NCBI GenBank assembly: GCA_902803155.1
Contig: CADCOU010000301.1
Location: 1-15,307 of the forward strand
Direction: 5' to 3'
Source of the DNA: an uncultured Lachnospiraceae bacterium
Lineage (GTDB): Bacteria; Bacillota; Clostridia; Lachnospirales; Lachnospiraceae
DNA: 15,307 nt
The notes beneath the pieces were generated by a model, which was given only the letters and a program-made list of their open reading frames with translations, did not search any database and was not told the DNA's origin. The translations under genes and the position numbers were made by a program. Below, piece by piece: positions 7,600 to 14,877 of this stretch; the stretch's first letter is position 1, and each line of letters begins with the position of its first letter.

Positions 7600-9087
7600 A
7601 TGCAGATCATGTACAGAAGTACCCGCGATTCTTCCATCAGGGTCACAGCATCCCAGGCAGTACTCCAGGGGCTTGCCCCGGACGGAGGGCTGTTTGTTCC
7701 GGAAGAAATGCCGCACTTCGACGGAAACTGGGAAGCGCTTTCCGGCTGGGATTACCGGGAGACCGCGCTTCAGATCATGAGCCTGTTTCTGACTGATTAT
7801 ACGCAGGAAGAACTGAAGGGATGCATAGAGAAAGCATACGACAGCAAGTTTGACATTCCGGAGATTACACGGCTGAAGGAGACGGACGGTGTCTGGTACC
7901 TGGAACTGTTCCACGGGGCGACGATTGCGTTTAAGGATATGGCGCTCTCGATTCTTCCGCATCTGATGACCTGTGCGGCCGCAAAGAACGGTGTGGATGA
8001 TGAGATCGTGATCCTGACTGCAACTTCCGGTGACACCGGCAAGGCAGCCATGGCAGGGTTCGCAGATGTACCCGGAACAAAGATCATCGTGTTCTATCCG
8101 AAGGGAGGCGTCAGCGCGGTGCAGGAGAAGCAGATGCTGACGCAGAGAGGTTCCAATGTCCACGTAGTCGGCATCAACGGCAATTTCGACGACGCCCAGT
8201 CAGCCGTCAAACGCATCTTTTCCGATGCTGCGATGAAGGATCGCATGGCAGAAGCGGGGAAACGCTTTTCCAGCGCCAACTCCATCAATATCGGAAGGCT
8301 GGTCCCTCAGATCGTCTATTACTTCTATGCGTACGGACAGCTGGTCAGGGAAGGCAGCGTCAAACCCGGCGATGAGATCGACATCACGGTCCCGACCGGA
8401 AACTTCGGAAACATCCTGGCGGCATATTACGCGAAGCAGATGGGGCTTCCGGTAAAGAAACTCGTCTGTGCTTCCAATGAGAATAAGGTTCTGGTCGATT
8501 TCTTCCGGACCGGCGCGTATGACAGGAACCGCAGTTTCAAACTGACATCCTCACCGTCCATGGACATCCTGATCTCCAGCAATCTGGAACGTCTGATCTT
8601 CCGGATCGCCCGGGAGAAAGCGGATGTCACGAAAAAGCTGATGGACAGCCTGGTGTCATCGGGCGTATACCGGATCACGGATGAGATGTACCGGAATCTT
8701 ACGGACTTTTACGGCAACTATGCGACAGAGGAGGAGACTTCAGAGGAGATCCGCAGAGTATATGAGCAGTTCGGATATGTGATCGATACCCACACGGCAG
8801 TTGCCTCCGCAGTCTGCCGGAAATACCAGGGCGACACCGGTGATCACAGACCCATGGTCATAGCTTCTACGGCCAGTCCGTATAAATTTGCCAGATCAGT
8901 TGTCTGTGCAGTCCGGCCTGAACTGAAGAAGCAGAGTGATTTCGAACTGATCGATGCGCTCCGGGAGATATCGGGGATCACTGTTCCGCAGGCGATCGAA
9001 GACATCCGGTCGGCGCCGGTCCTGCATAATACAGTCGTTGACGCGGATGACATGCCGGGCGAGATCGTGCGCTGGCTTCACATCTGA
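7600..9087 (+). CDS. thrC: Threonine synthase
   Basis: This PLP enzyme converts O-phospho-L-homoserine to L-threonine in the cytoplasm. The 495-aa product is the usual length of the long bacterial/fungal class. It shows the N-terminal MYRSTRDSS and APDGGLFVPEE. The PLP lysine K112 lies in HGATIAFKDMALS. ATSGDTGKAAMAGF, GNFDDAQSAVK and the phosphate-binding PTGNFGNILAAYYAK follow. ATG 7600 is preferred over ATG 7570: GGAG lies at 7586-7589 before the former, no Shine-Dalgarno precedes the latter, and family members start at about this MxxMYRSTR position. The gene has its own predicted promoter and is followed after 40 nt by a small membrane protein gene. No hom or thrB is in the window. Confidence 0.96.
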   Translation: MQIMYRSTRDSSIRVTASQAVLQGLAPDGGLFVPEEMPHFDGNWEALSGWDYRETALQIMSLFLTDYTQEELKGCIEKAYDSKFDIPEITRLKETDGVWYLELFHGATIAFKDMALSILPHLMTCAAAKNGVDDEIVILTATSGDTGKAAMAGFADVPGTKIIVFYPKGGVSAVQEKQMLTQRGSNVHVVGINGNFDDAQSAVKRIFSDAAMKDRMAEAGKRFSSANSINIGRLVPQIVYYFYAYGQLVREGSVKPGDEIDITVPTGNFGNILAAYYAKQMGLPVKKLVCASNENKVLVDFFRTGAYDRNRSFKLTSSPSMDILISSNLERLIFRIAREKADVTKKLMDSLVSSGVYRITDEMYRNLTDFYGNYATEEETSEEIRRVYEQFGYVIDTHTAVASAVCRKYQGDTGDHRPMVIASTASPYKFARSVVCAVRPELKKQSDFELIDALREISGITVPQAIEDIRSAPVLHNTVVDADDMPGEIVRWLHI

Positions 9088-9102
9088 TCTGCCGTCGGCA
9101 GA
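9088..9102 (+). other. Small intercistronic hairpin after thrC
   Basis: TCTGC-CGTCG-GCAGA begins right after the thrC stop and has no T tract. It is the first of three TCTGC/GCAGA hairpins within 480 bp (others at 9500-9512 and 9547-9561). It may affect mRNA processing between thrC and the next gene. Confidence 0.4.
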
Positions 9103-9127
9103 CGGGTACACATAAAGGAGATTAAGA

Positions 9128-9484
9128 ATGGATACGAATTCGATTTTCGGCATAATGGATTTTCTGATCCTCGGCGCAGGATTATATATCTTCTATTCCT
9201 GGTACCTCCTTCAGTACAAGGGAGAGATCAAGGAAGGCGTTCTGGTCCCGCAGGGTTATGCAAAGAGATGCAAAGACCTCGACGGATTCCGCAGTTTCAT
9301 AGGACCGAAGGTGCTGGCGCTCGGAATCGTCTCGCTCCTGTCCGGAGGGATATGTCTCTATTCCGATTATGTGAAGAGCGTTTCCTCCTATATCTATCTG
9401 GGAGTGACAGCACTGTTTTTCATAGTGCTGATCTGGTTTATCACACAGACAAAGAAAGCCCAGAAACTTTATTTCTATTCATAA
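9128..9484 (+). CDS. Small three-helix membrane protein, function unknown
   Basis: I do not recognise this 118-aa protein. It has three hydrophobic segments long enough to span the membrane (~7-27, ~59-79 and ~87-106). A charged loop (~30-58, GYAKRCKDLDGFRSF) lies between the first two, and the C-terminus is basic (TKKAQKLYFYS). ATG 9128 is well supported by AAAGGAG ending at 9120. It follows thrC by 40 nt without a recognisable terminator, so it is probably co-transcribed with thrC. A hairpin at 9491-9521 then ends the unit. A role in amino acid transport is possible from context only; three helices in 118 residues do not match any transporter family I know. Confidence 0.8.
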   Translation: MDTNSIFGIMDFLILGAGLYIFYSWYLLQYKGEIKEGVLVPQGYAKRCKDLDGFRSFIGPKVLALGIVSLLSGGICLYSDYVKSVSSYIYLGVTALFFIVLIWFITQTKKAQKLYFYS

Positions 9485-9490
9485 GAACGG

Positions 9491-9523
9491 AACCGGCTGT
9501 CTGCGCTGCAGAAAGCCGGTTTA
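9491..9523 (+). terminator. Probable terminator after the small membrane protein
   Basis: AACCGGCT (9491-9498) pairs with AGCCGGTT (9514-9521). The loop holds a second stem TCTGC/GCAGA (9500-9504 / 9508-9512). The T run is only three bases before AAAA, so termination may be partial and could let transcription reach the helicase gene, for which I found no convincing promoter. Confidence 0.6.
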
Positions 9524-9545
9524 AAAATATGAAGCCAGATCGCAG

Positions 9546-9562
9546 GTCTGCCGGCAGCAGAC
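9546..9562 (+). other. Small hairpin in the helicase leader
   Basis: GTCTGC-CGGCA-GCAGAC is a 6-bp stem with a 5-nt loop, ending 8 nt before the AAGGA ribosome binding site of the helicase gene. It is the third TCTGC/GCAGA hairpin in this stretch. Confidence 0.4.
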
Positions 9563-9580
9563 TTGATAATAAGGAACAAC

Positions 9581-10210
9581 ATGAGAGAACAGTATGCGGT
9601 TTTAAACCGTTCTGACATGATCCGGATTCTGCCGGAAGACCTCCGCTTTTTACTGGACAGGGAAGCGGAGAAGATCCTGGATGGGATTGTGGAACTGATC
9701 AATTATTCGACCGATATCCGCATGGAATATCATCAGGACCGTGTTTCTCTTTCTGCCATAGACTCTGAGGAATCCGCGCGAAAGCTGTTTGAATACCAGC
9801 TGCAGGAGGATTCCCTGCTGAACGGCGTTCTGGGAATGAAGGTGCGCTCCGGCAGGGACAATGAGTCGCTTCTTCATTTCATACGCAGAAAAGCAGACAG
9901 GAAGCTGATCGAAGACCATGAGAGGGATATCGTACGGCGCACGCGGAACAGGTATTTCCTCGATAGCGGCAGCGGCAGTCCTTCGCGCAGAGACTCCGGA
10001 AGAAACGGAGGAACGCGCGGAGGAAGATTTGCGGACAGCGGATTCTACTGGCCGGATGCATTTGAGATCTGCGGCATGCAGACAGACCGGAAGGGACTCG
10101 GAAGAACACTGATCCAGGGTTATATCGTCTCTGAGGTCGGAAGGTCCACCAGGATCCTCAGGGCATCCGCTGCAAGGTTCCGGTTTATGGAAGCCATTCG
10201 GATGCTGTAA
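9581..10210 (+). CDS. N-terminal fragment of SUV3-like helicase, ended by the internal stop
   Basis: This is the only part of the helicase gene with a proper start (AAGGA at 9571-9575, ATG 9581). It encodes 209 aa: a helical acidic/basic region (~1-122), a Ser/Gly/Arg-rich linker (~128-148, containing RNGGTRGGR), then a conserved-looking stretch from FEICGMQTDRKGLG to FRFMEAIRML that stops abruptly. It has no helicase motifs. Taken alone it would be a hypothetical protein. The unbroken frame after the stop shows it is the front of the helicase. It is not a recognised stand-alone family. Confidence 0.7.
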   Translation: MREQYAVLNRSDMIRILPEDLRFLLDREAEKILDGIVELINYSTDIRMEYHQDRVSLSAIDSEESARKLFEYQLQEDSLLNGVLGMKVRSGRDNESLLHFIRRKADRKLIEDHERDIVRRTRNRYFLDSGSGSPSRRDSGRNGGTRGGRFADSGFYWPDAFEICGMQTDRKGLGRTLIQGYIVSEVGRSTRILRASAARFRFMEAIRML

Positions 10211-12061
10211 CTGTACGATTCGGTAGGTTTCTCAACACCTGCCCATATTCCTGATCTGTTTCCGGAAGCAAGAAAACTCAGGCGTCATTTTATTATCCAT
10301 GTCGGCGGTACCAATACAGGCAAGACATATGACTCCATGAAGATGCTCGCAGAGGCCTCTTCAGGTGTCTATCTGTGTCCGCTCCGCATGCTTGCGTATG
10401 AAGGACGTGAAGTCATACGCAGCCGGGGGGTTCCGTGTTCTTTTGCGACCGGGGAGGAGAAAGAGATCGATCCGGGGGCGAAGCATATCTCTGAGACGAT
10501 CGGCATGCTGGATTACAGCCATCCCTACGAGTGCGCTGTAATCGATGAGTGCCAGCTGATCTCGGGGGAAGACGGTTCACTCTATACCAACGCGATCCTC
10601 GGGGTAAATGCGAAGACAGTCTGCGTCTGCTGTGCCTGGAGCGGCCTGGAGATCACGAAACGCCTGATCGAACTGTGCAGCGATACCTGGGAAGTGATCG
10701 AACATCACCGGACTTCGGAACTGAAGTTCGAGGAGGAGGAATACGACGGTCCCAGGAAAAATGACGCATACATCGTATTTTCCAGGATCGGGGCCTATCA
10801 GATGGCTGAATGGCTGGAAGAGAGAGGCATGCATCCATCCATTGTTTACGGAAAACTTCCTTATGAGGTCAAGATGGAAGAAGCGAGGAAGTTTGAGGCG
10901 GGTGAGACAGACTGTCTGGTAGCCACAGATGCCATTGCGATCGGCCAGAACTACAATATAGAACGTATCGTATTCCGTGATGTCACGAAATTCATCAATC
11001 GAAGGGAAATACGACTGGATTCGCAGACTGTCAAGCAGGTCGCCGGACGCGCGGGACGTTACGGCAGGTTTCCGGTCGGATATGTCAATACGCTTCGCGG
11101 AAGCGACAGAGAGGAGATTCTTTCGAAACTCAACGAGGAAGATGTGCCCTCGTCAGAGGCACCGCTTGAACTCCCGTCTTTCCTTGTCGGGAAGGATCTT
11201 CCGCTGAGTCTGATCTACAGGGCGTGGAACGCGAGTGAAGCCGGAGAGCCATTTATTAAGGCTGATACTGAGACGGAACTTCTGATCTGCCGTCTGATCG
11301 AAGAGGAATTCAGCGCTATCAGCAAAGCGGATGAATACAACCTTGCATCCCTTCCGCTTGACTTAAGGGACCGGCAGCAGATTGATTTTCTAAGGCAGCT
11401 CTTTGGTGCGATGCTTCGCCCGACTGACGATAAGGAATGGAAAGCCCTGCTTCCGCAGCCGGAGCAGATCAGGACTATGACGGCATACAGACCGCACCTG
11501 AGCAGCTGTGAAAAGCTATGCCGTGATCTGGATCTTGCGTCCAGTTTCTTCTACAAGATCAGGAGAGAGGATCTGGCGGAATATGTGATCCATCTGAAGC
11601 CGCCCGTTACAAAGCGGATCGCAGAGATCATGGCGGAAGAGATTCCGCAGTACGCACCGGGAGAAGATCCGGAAAAGACAGAAGATACCTCCTCCTGGCC
11701 GCTCGCCTATATCTATGTGAGCCTGTCCGGACAGGTCGAGCGCAACACCGGAAGGTTTCCGTCAGGCGATTATGCAAAACTGTACTCACACAGGCTGGAG
11801 CAGTCTTTCGGAAATGAGGCTTCCTATATCGACTATTACTGTTACAAGAAAAAAGACCGCACGCCCGATTACTGCAGATTTGAACCATATCTGCGGTATA
11901 CCGTGAGACTGGATCCACGATTTATTGTCGCAGATGAAGGAAGGTATTATCTGGCTGAGCGTTTTGAAGTGGTAAAAAGTGACTATAAGGAATCCGCTTC
12001 ACCCTACAGACAGAGATCCGGACGATACCGCGGCAGGAGAGGCGGAAGAAGGAGACATTGA
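10211..12061 (+). CDS. Helicase body of SUV3-like (mitochondrial degradosome type) RNA helicase; first in-frame ATG at 10337
   Basis: SF2 helicase motifs appear in order, numbered on the full frame: Walker A GGTNTGKT (242-249), PLRMLAYE, Walker B-like DECQ (322-325; SUV3 proteins usually have DEIQ), YIVFSRIGAY, ATDAIAIGQNYNIERIVF and QVAGRAGRYG (486-495). This set is typical of SUV3, the ATP-dependent helicase that unwinds RNA for exonuclease decay in mitochondria and has bacterial relatives. The C-terminus is a basic RSGRYRGRRGGRRRH tail, plausibly RNA-binding. The first ATG after the stop (10337, 574 aa) lacks a ribosome binding site and lies 10 nt after the Walker A codons, so a protein starting there should not bind ATP. 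Coordinates begin right after the internal stop to show the whole open frame. Confidence 0.8.
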   Translation: MYDSVGFSTPAHIPDLFPEARKLRRHFIIHVGGTNTGKTYDSMKMLAEASSGVYLCPLRMLAYEGREVIRSRGVPCSFATGEEKEIDPGAKHISETIGMLDYSHPYECAVIDECQLISGEDGSLYTNAILGVNAKTVCVCCAWSGLEITKRLIELCSDTWEVIEHHRTSELKFEEEEYDGPRKNDAYIVFSRIGAYQMAEWLEERGMHPSIVYGKLPYEVKMEEARKFEAGETDCLVATDAIAIGQNYNIERIVFRDVTKFINRREIRLDSQTVKQVAGRAGRYGRFPVGYVNTLRGSDREEILSKLNEEDVPSSEAPLELPSFLVGKDLPLSLIYRAWNASEAGEPFIKADTETELLICRLIEEEFSAISKADEYNLASLPLDLRDRQQIDFLRQLFGAMLRPTDDKEWKALLPQPEQIRTMTAYRPHLSSCEKLCRDLDLASSFFYKIRREDLAEYVIHLKPPVTKRIAEIMAEEIPQYAPGEDPEKTEDTSSWPLAYIYVSLSGQVERNTGRFPSGDYAKLYSHRLEQSFGNEASYIDYYCYKKKDRTPDYCRFEPYLRYTVRLDPRFIVADEGRYYLAERFEVVKSDYKESASPYRQRSGRYRGRRGGRRRH

Positions 12062-12104
12062 AAGCCTTCCGCACAGGAGCAGAATACCGCAGCATGAAAC
12101 AAAT

Positions 12105-12128
12105 ATGTTTAAACATGTTAACTTTTTT
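12105..12128 (+). terminator. Possible AT-rich terminator after the helicase gene
   Basis: ATGTTTAAACAT (12105-12116) is a perfect 12-nt palindrome, followed by GTTAAC and T6 (12123-12128). The stem is AT-rich with almost no loop, so the call is weak. It is the only terminator-like structure before the next promoter. Confidence 0.35.
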
Positions 12129-12223
12129 CATCATTTTATGTGCCAATTGTGACAGAAATGATTGAAAAATCAGCTTGAATTAGAAAAATATCGATAAATA
12201 TCGAAAAAGATTGCAATGGCAAC

Positions 12224-12252
12224 TTTACAAATGTGTTACATTCGTGTAAAAT
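12224..12252 (+). promoter_or_regulatory. Predicted promoter of the Big2/SGNH protein gene
   Basis: TTTACA (12224-12229) and TAAAAT (12247-12252) are 17 nt apart, and transcription should start near 12259. Just upstream AATATCGA occurs twice (12187-12194 and 12197-12204), exactly 10 bp apart, which is an operator-like arrangement on one DNA face. Confidence 0.6.
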
Positions 12253-12282
12253 TCGAAGTAACGGTGTAAGGAGAATATTGCA

Positions 12283-13287
12283 ATGATTTTTAAAGAGATT
12301 AAAGCGAAAAAAACTTACAGCAGACTGATCCTTCTGATCGCGGCGCTGATGCTGGCTATGGTATTTATTCCGGTACATGCGCAGGCAGCTTCAGCTGTGA
12401 AAACGAAGAAGGTCACTATGAGAGTCGGCCAGAAAGTTCAGCTCAAACTGAAGGGCGTTGATGAGAAGCTGAAGTGGAAGTCTCTCAACAAGAAGAAGGT
12501 ATCCGTCAAGTCAACCGGACTGATTACAGCGAAGAAAAAAGGAAAGACCACTGTCAGAGTCAACTATGACGGTGTAACCTATAAGTTTAATGTCACTGTC
12601 AAGAAGCGCAAAAAGGGACAGAAAAATACGGTCAAGACTGTAACAGTTGCTCTGAAGAATGTATCGACTTCATTTGCCAGTTCCGAAGAATCATCTTCGT
12701 CTGAGAAAGAAACCTTTACTCCTGCGAAATATGCAGGCCTGAAGACAATCGTTGATGAAAAGCTGAAGTTCCAGCCAAAGAATATTGTAATGATCGGCGA
12801 TTCCCGTTTTGTCGGGATGAAGAATGCAGTCGGCGGAAAAGCTACTTGGTACTGCAAGATCAGTATGGGACTTTCCTGGCTGCAGGAGACCGTGAATATT
12901 CCGAAACTCATAAAGCAGAAAAAGCTGGATGTTGACGGTAAGGCTATTGTATTCAATCTTGGTGTAAACGATCTTGGAAATGTGAATAATTACATTTCAT
13001 ATCTCAATTCGCTGGGAGAAACGCTGCGCAAGAAAGGCGCGACTGTATACTTTATGACGGTCAATCCGATCAATGATAAACTTGCAAGCGAAAAGAATTA
13101 TAAAGTAAGGAATAAGACGGTTATCTCATTTAACAAAAAGATGTGTGCAGGTCTGAAAGGATTCGGCATCATCGATACCTATGATGAACTGGTATTCCAG
13201 TCTTTCACAACTGTTGACGGCGTACATTACGACGCTTCAACCTACAGGACCATTTATTCCTATATGCTGAAGTGCATCGGAGCTTAA
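12283..13287 (+). CDS. Secreted SGNH-fold hydrolase with N-terminal Ig-like (Big2-type) domain
   Basis: The 334-aa protein begins with a signal peptide (hydrophobic ~15-30, likely cleaved after VHAQA, ~35). A lysine-rich Big2-like beta domain follows (~42-107, with VGQKVQLKLKG and GLITAKKKGKTTVRV). Next is a Ser/Glu-rich linker (~130-147) and a C-terminal SGNH domain (~165-334). The SGNH blocks are visible: IGDSRF with nucleophile S174, GVND (227-230) and VDGVH with D312 and H315. Members are extracellular esterases or acetyl-transfer/deacetylation enzymes, often acting on wall or exopolysaccharides; the substrate cannot be told here. AAGGAG (12268-12273) lies 9 nt before ATG 12283. It sits between its own promoter and a good terminator, so it is monocistronic. 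Base composition is more AT-rich than in the biosynthetic genes. Confidence 0.85.
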   Translation: MIFKEIKAKKTYSRLILLIAALMLAMVFIPVHAQAASAVKTKKVTMRVGQKVQLKLKGVDEKLKWKSLNKKKVSVKSTGLITAKKKGKTTVRVNYDGVTYKFNVTVKKRKKGQKNTVKTVTVALKNVSTSFASSEESSSSEKETFTPAKYAGLKTIVDEKLKFQPKNIVMIGDSRFVGMKNAVGGKATWYCKISMGLSWLQETVNIPKLIKQKKLDVDGKAIVFNLGVNDLGNVNNYISYLNSLGETLRKKGATVYFMTVNPINDKLASEKNYKVRNKTVISFNKKMCAGLKGFGIIDTYDELVFQSFTTVDGVHYDASTYRTIYSYMLKCIGA

Positions 13288-13314
13288 GACGCATATTAAA
13301 AGCTGAATACAGAG

Positions 13315-13342
13315 ACACAGGCTGAAAGGCCTGTGTTTTTTT
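13315..13342 (+). terminator. Rho-independent terminator after the SGNH gene
   Basis: ACACAGGC (13315-13322) pairs with GCCTGTGT (13329-13336) across a 6-nt loop TGAAAG. T7 follows (13336-13342). This is a textbook intrinsic terminator 27 nt after the stop. Confidence 0.9.
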
Positions 13343-13369
13343 GTTTACAATATAATTTGTGATTCCTTC

Positions 13370-13399
13370 TTGACAGATTTATCTGAATTCAAGCAGAAT
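13370..13399 (+). promoter_or_regulatory. Predicted promoter of the solute-binding-like protein gene
   Basis: TTGACA (13370-13375) is a perfect -35 box. CAGAAT (13394-13399) after an 18-nt spacer is a fair -10 box (4 of 6). The TTG of this -35 box is in frame with the gene and could be miscalled as its start. Confidence 0.5.
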
Positions 13400-13426
13400 A
13401 GAGCATTGGTAAGGAGGAGAACTGTG

Positions 13427-14770
13427 ATGTGTGTTTCAGACTGCATGAAAACTGTGATAAGAGGCGGGATGGCAGGTATAGTGCTGCTGTTGCTGCTGTC
13501 TGTCCGCACTGCCGCGCAGGAAACAGACCTTGCTGTCTGGGTCTGCCCCGCAGGCGGATATGAAGAAGAATCAACTGTAAGAATACTTGCTGAAGATTAT
13601 CAGAAGACACATCCTGATGTCCGTGTAAACACAAAAGTTCTGGATCCGGTTGCCGGGCCGGAAGAAATAAGCTCCGTACTCGGCACTGAGGATGCACCGG
13701 ATATTGTAATCGCTGCTCCTGAAGATATCGTAACCAGATGGGGCAGCCAGGGATATATGGTTGATCTGACTGAACTCTGGGATGAACAGATAGAAGCAGA
13801 GACAGACGGTGAAGTAAAAGAGGCTTGCATAAGTCCTGATGGGATCTATTATCAGATGCCGCTGTTCCGCGATGTCTATACGATGGCAATCAATTATGAG
13901 GCATTCCGCGATACCGGTGTGCTCCAGTATCTTAACGAAGATGCCCATTCCTGGAAAGACAGCGGATTCATAGACTGTGTTCTGGTAATGCGGGAGCATG
14001 AACTTCAGTATGAAAAGAAAGACATAACAGTCTGCAGGATCCCATGCAGAGATCAGAAGGATCAGAGGCAGTTCATGTCGTTTATCACGAATCTGTCGAA
14101 CGGCTCCCTCATTGACGATATGAGAACGTCCTATACACTTAGCAGTTCATCGGTAAAAAACAGTTTTGCCATCCTGAGAAACATGCAGGGAAAAGGGCTG
14201 TCATATGCACCTGATATGACGAGTGAAGAGGAACTGGAAGAGTTTCTGAACGGAGAACTGCCGGTTACTTTTTTCTGGAGTTATTACAGAAACAGAAAAT
14301 ATGCGGATCAGACGGACTTCACAGTGTTCCCCATGATGTATCCGAATTCAAAAAACAAGCCGGTTCTGAGCGGAGACATCCGCGGATTCGGAGTGACAGA
14401 CAGCGGGGACGAGAAGAAAATCAAAGAAGCCATTGAATTTGTACGTTTCTTTACCGAAGATCCGGACGAGTACAGCAGGGCAGTCAGCCTGTCACAGTGT
14501 TTTCCTGTCAGGAGCAGACTGAAAGGGACTTATGTCGGCGGTCTTTACCAGGATGATCCGGACAGCAGACTGTTCCGTTTTTTCATGGATTACTTCAAGG
14601 ACTACACACCGACTATGCCGCTGTTTTCAGAACTGGAAGCAGAGTGGCCGGGTCTTGTCAGACAGATCGCAGAAGGGAACGGGATCGGAGAACTGACTGC
14701 GGCAATAGACGAAAAACTGAACACAAGACTTGAAGCTGAATATGGTCTCCATGCTGCTGATATGGAATAA
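13427..14770 (+). CDS. Orphan extracellular solute-binding-like protein (family 1 type), signal peptide but no lipobox
   Basis: The 447-aa protein has a signal peptide (~1-30, basic N-region then GIVLLLLLSV, probable cleavage near RTAA-Q). A periplasmic-binding-protein fold of the sugar-binding family 1 type follows: DLAVWVCPAGG, LAEDYQKTHPDVRV, DAPDIVIAAPEDIVTRWGSQG and MVDLTELWD, then a second lobe with EAIEFVRFFTEDPDEY. Firmicute binding proteins are normally lipoproteins with a Cys at the cleavage site. Here there is none, so it may be released or held by other contacts. No permease or ATPase gene adjoins it. ATG 13427 has AGGAGG at 13412-13417 with 9-nt spacing; GTG 13424 is possible, and the in-frame TTG 13370 lies in the promoter. 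The ligand is unknown. It could be a sensor or surface component rather than a transporter part. Confidence 0.78.
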   Translation: MCVSDCMKTVIRGGMAGIVLLLLLSVRTAAQETDLAVWVCPAGGYEEESTVRILAEDYQKTHPDVRVNTKVLDPVAGPEEISSVLGTEDAPDIVIAAPEDIVTRWGSQGYMVDLTELWDEQIEAETDGEVKEACISPDGIYYQMPLFRDVYTMAINYEAFRDTGVLQYLNEDAHSWKDSGFIDCVLVMREHELQYEKKDITVCRIPCRDQKDQRQFMSFITNLSNGSLIDDMRTSYTLSSSSVKNSFAILRNMQGKGLSYAPDMTSEEELEEFLNGELPVTFFWSYYRNRKYADQTDFTVFPMMYPNSKNKPVLSGDIRGFGVTDSGDEKKIKEAIEFVRFFTEDPDEYSRAVSLSQCFPVRSRLKGTYVGGLYQDDPDSRLFRFFMDYFKDYTPTMPLFSELEAEWPGLVRQIAEGNGIGELTAAIDEKLNTRLEAEYGLHAADME

Positions 14771-14848
14771 ATGCATGATTATGTGCCTGTAAACAGCTTT
14801 CAGACAAGCAATTTTTTAAAAAAATATTACAATTACTTTACAAAACGC

Positions 14849-14877
14849 TTGACCTGCGGCCATTTTCCATTTACAAT
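14849..14877 (+). promoter_or_regulatory. Predicted promoter of the cell-wall-binding repeat protein gene
   Basis: TTGACC (14849-14854) and TACAAT (14872-14877) are each one base from consensus with a 17-nt spacer. Transcription should start near 14884, giving a ~60-nt leader that can fold: TACATTC (14883-14889) with GAATGTA (14921-14927), and inside it TTATC (14894-14898) with GATAA (14912-14916). Confidence 0.65.

Larger units (their letters stand above)
9581..12061 (+). pseudogene. SUV3-like RNA helicase gene interrupted by one in-frame TAA
   Basis: From ATG 9581 to the TGA at 12059 a single frame can be read, broken only by TAA at 10208-10210 (codon 210 of 826). The 42 codons after that stop are coding-like and contain the helicase Walker A (242-249), but no ATG, GTG or TTG. 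Normal re-initiation therefore cannot restore an active helicase. TAA ends several intact genes in this window, so codon reassignment is unlikely. The explanations are a recent nonsense mutation, a sequencing or assembly error, or programmed readthrough. The rest of the gene shows no other decay, which favours a very recent change or an error. The two halves are also listed separately. Confidence 0.75.

Noticed and set aside
7268..7780. 170-aa open frame spanning the end of the SleB-like gene and the start of thrC
   Set aside because: It runs through a 15-bp terminator stem and a promoter, has no ribosome binding site, and overlaps two real genes out of frame.
9565..9570. GATAAT as a -10 box for the helicase gene
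   Set aside because: Transcription would start after or inside the ribosome binding site and no -35 box is in place.
9918..10112. Ala/Glu-rich frame overlapping the Ser/Gly/Arg linker of the helicase N-terminus, suggesting a local frameshift
   Set aside because: The helicase frame keeps normal codon usage through the linker and resumes conserved-looking sequence in the same frame, so a double frameshift is not needed.
10208..10210. Codon recoding (pyrrolysine, selenocysteine or reassigned stop) in the helicase
   Set aside because: The codon is TAA, not TAG or TGA, and TAA ends hisZ, hisIE, the SleB-like gene, the SGNH gene and the binding-protein gene in this window.
10337..10339. ATG 10337 as the true start of the helicase
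   Set aside because: No ribosome binding site precedes it, and it would remove the Walker A motif encoded just upstream in the same frame.
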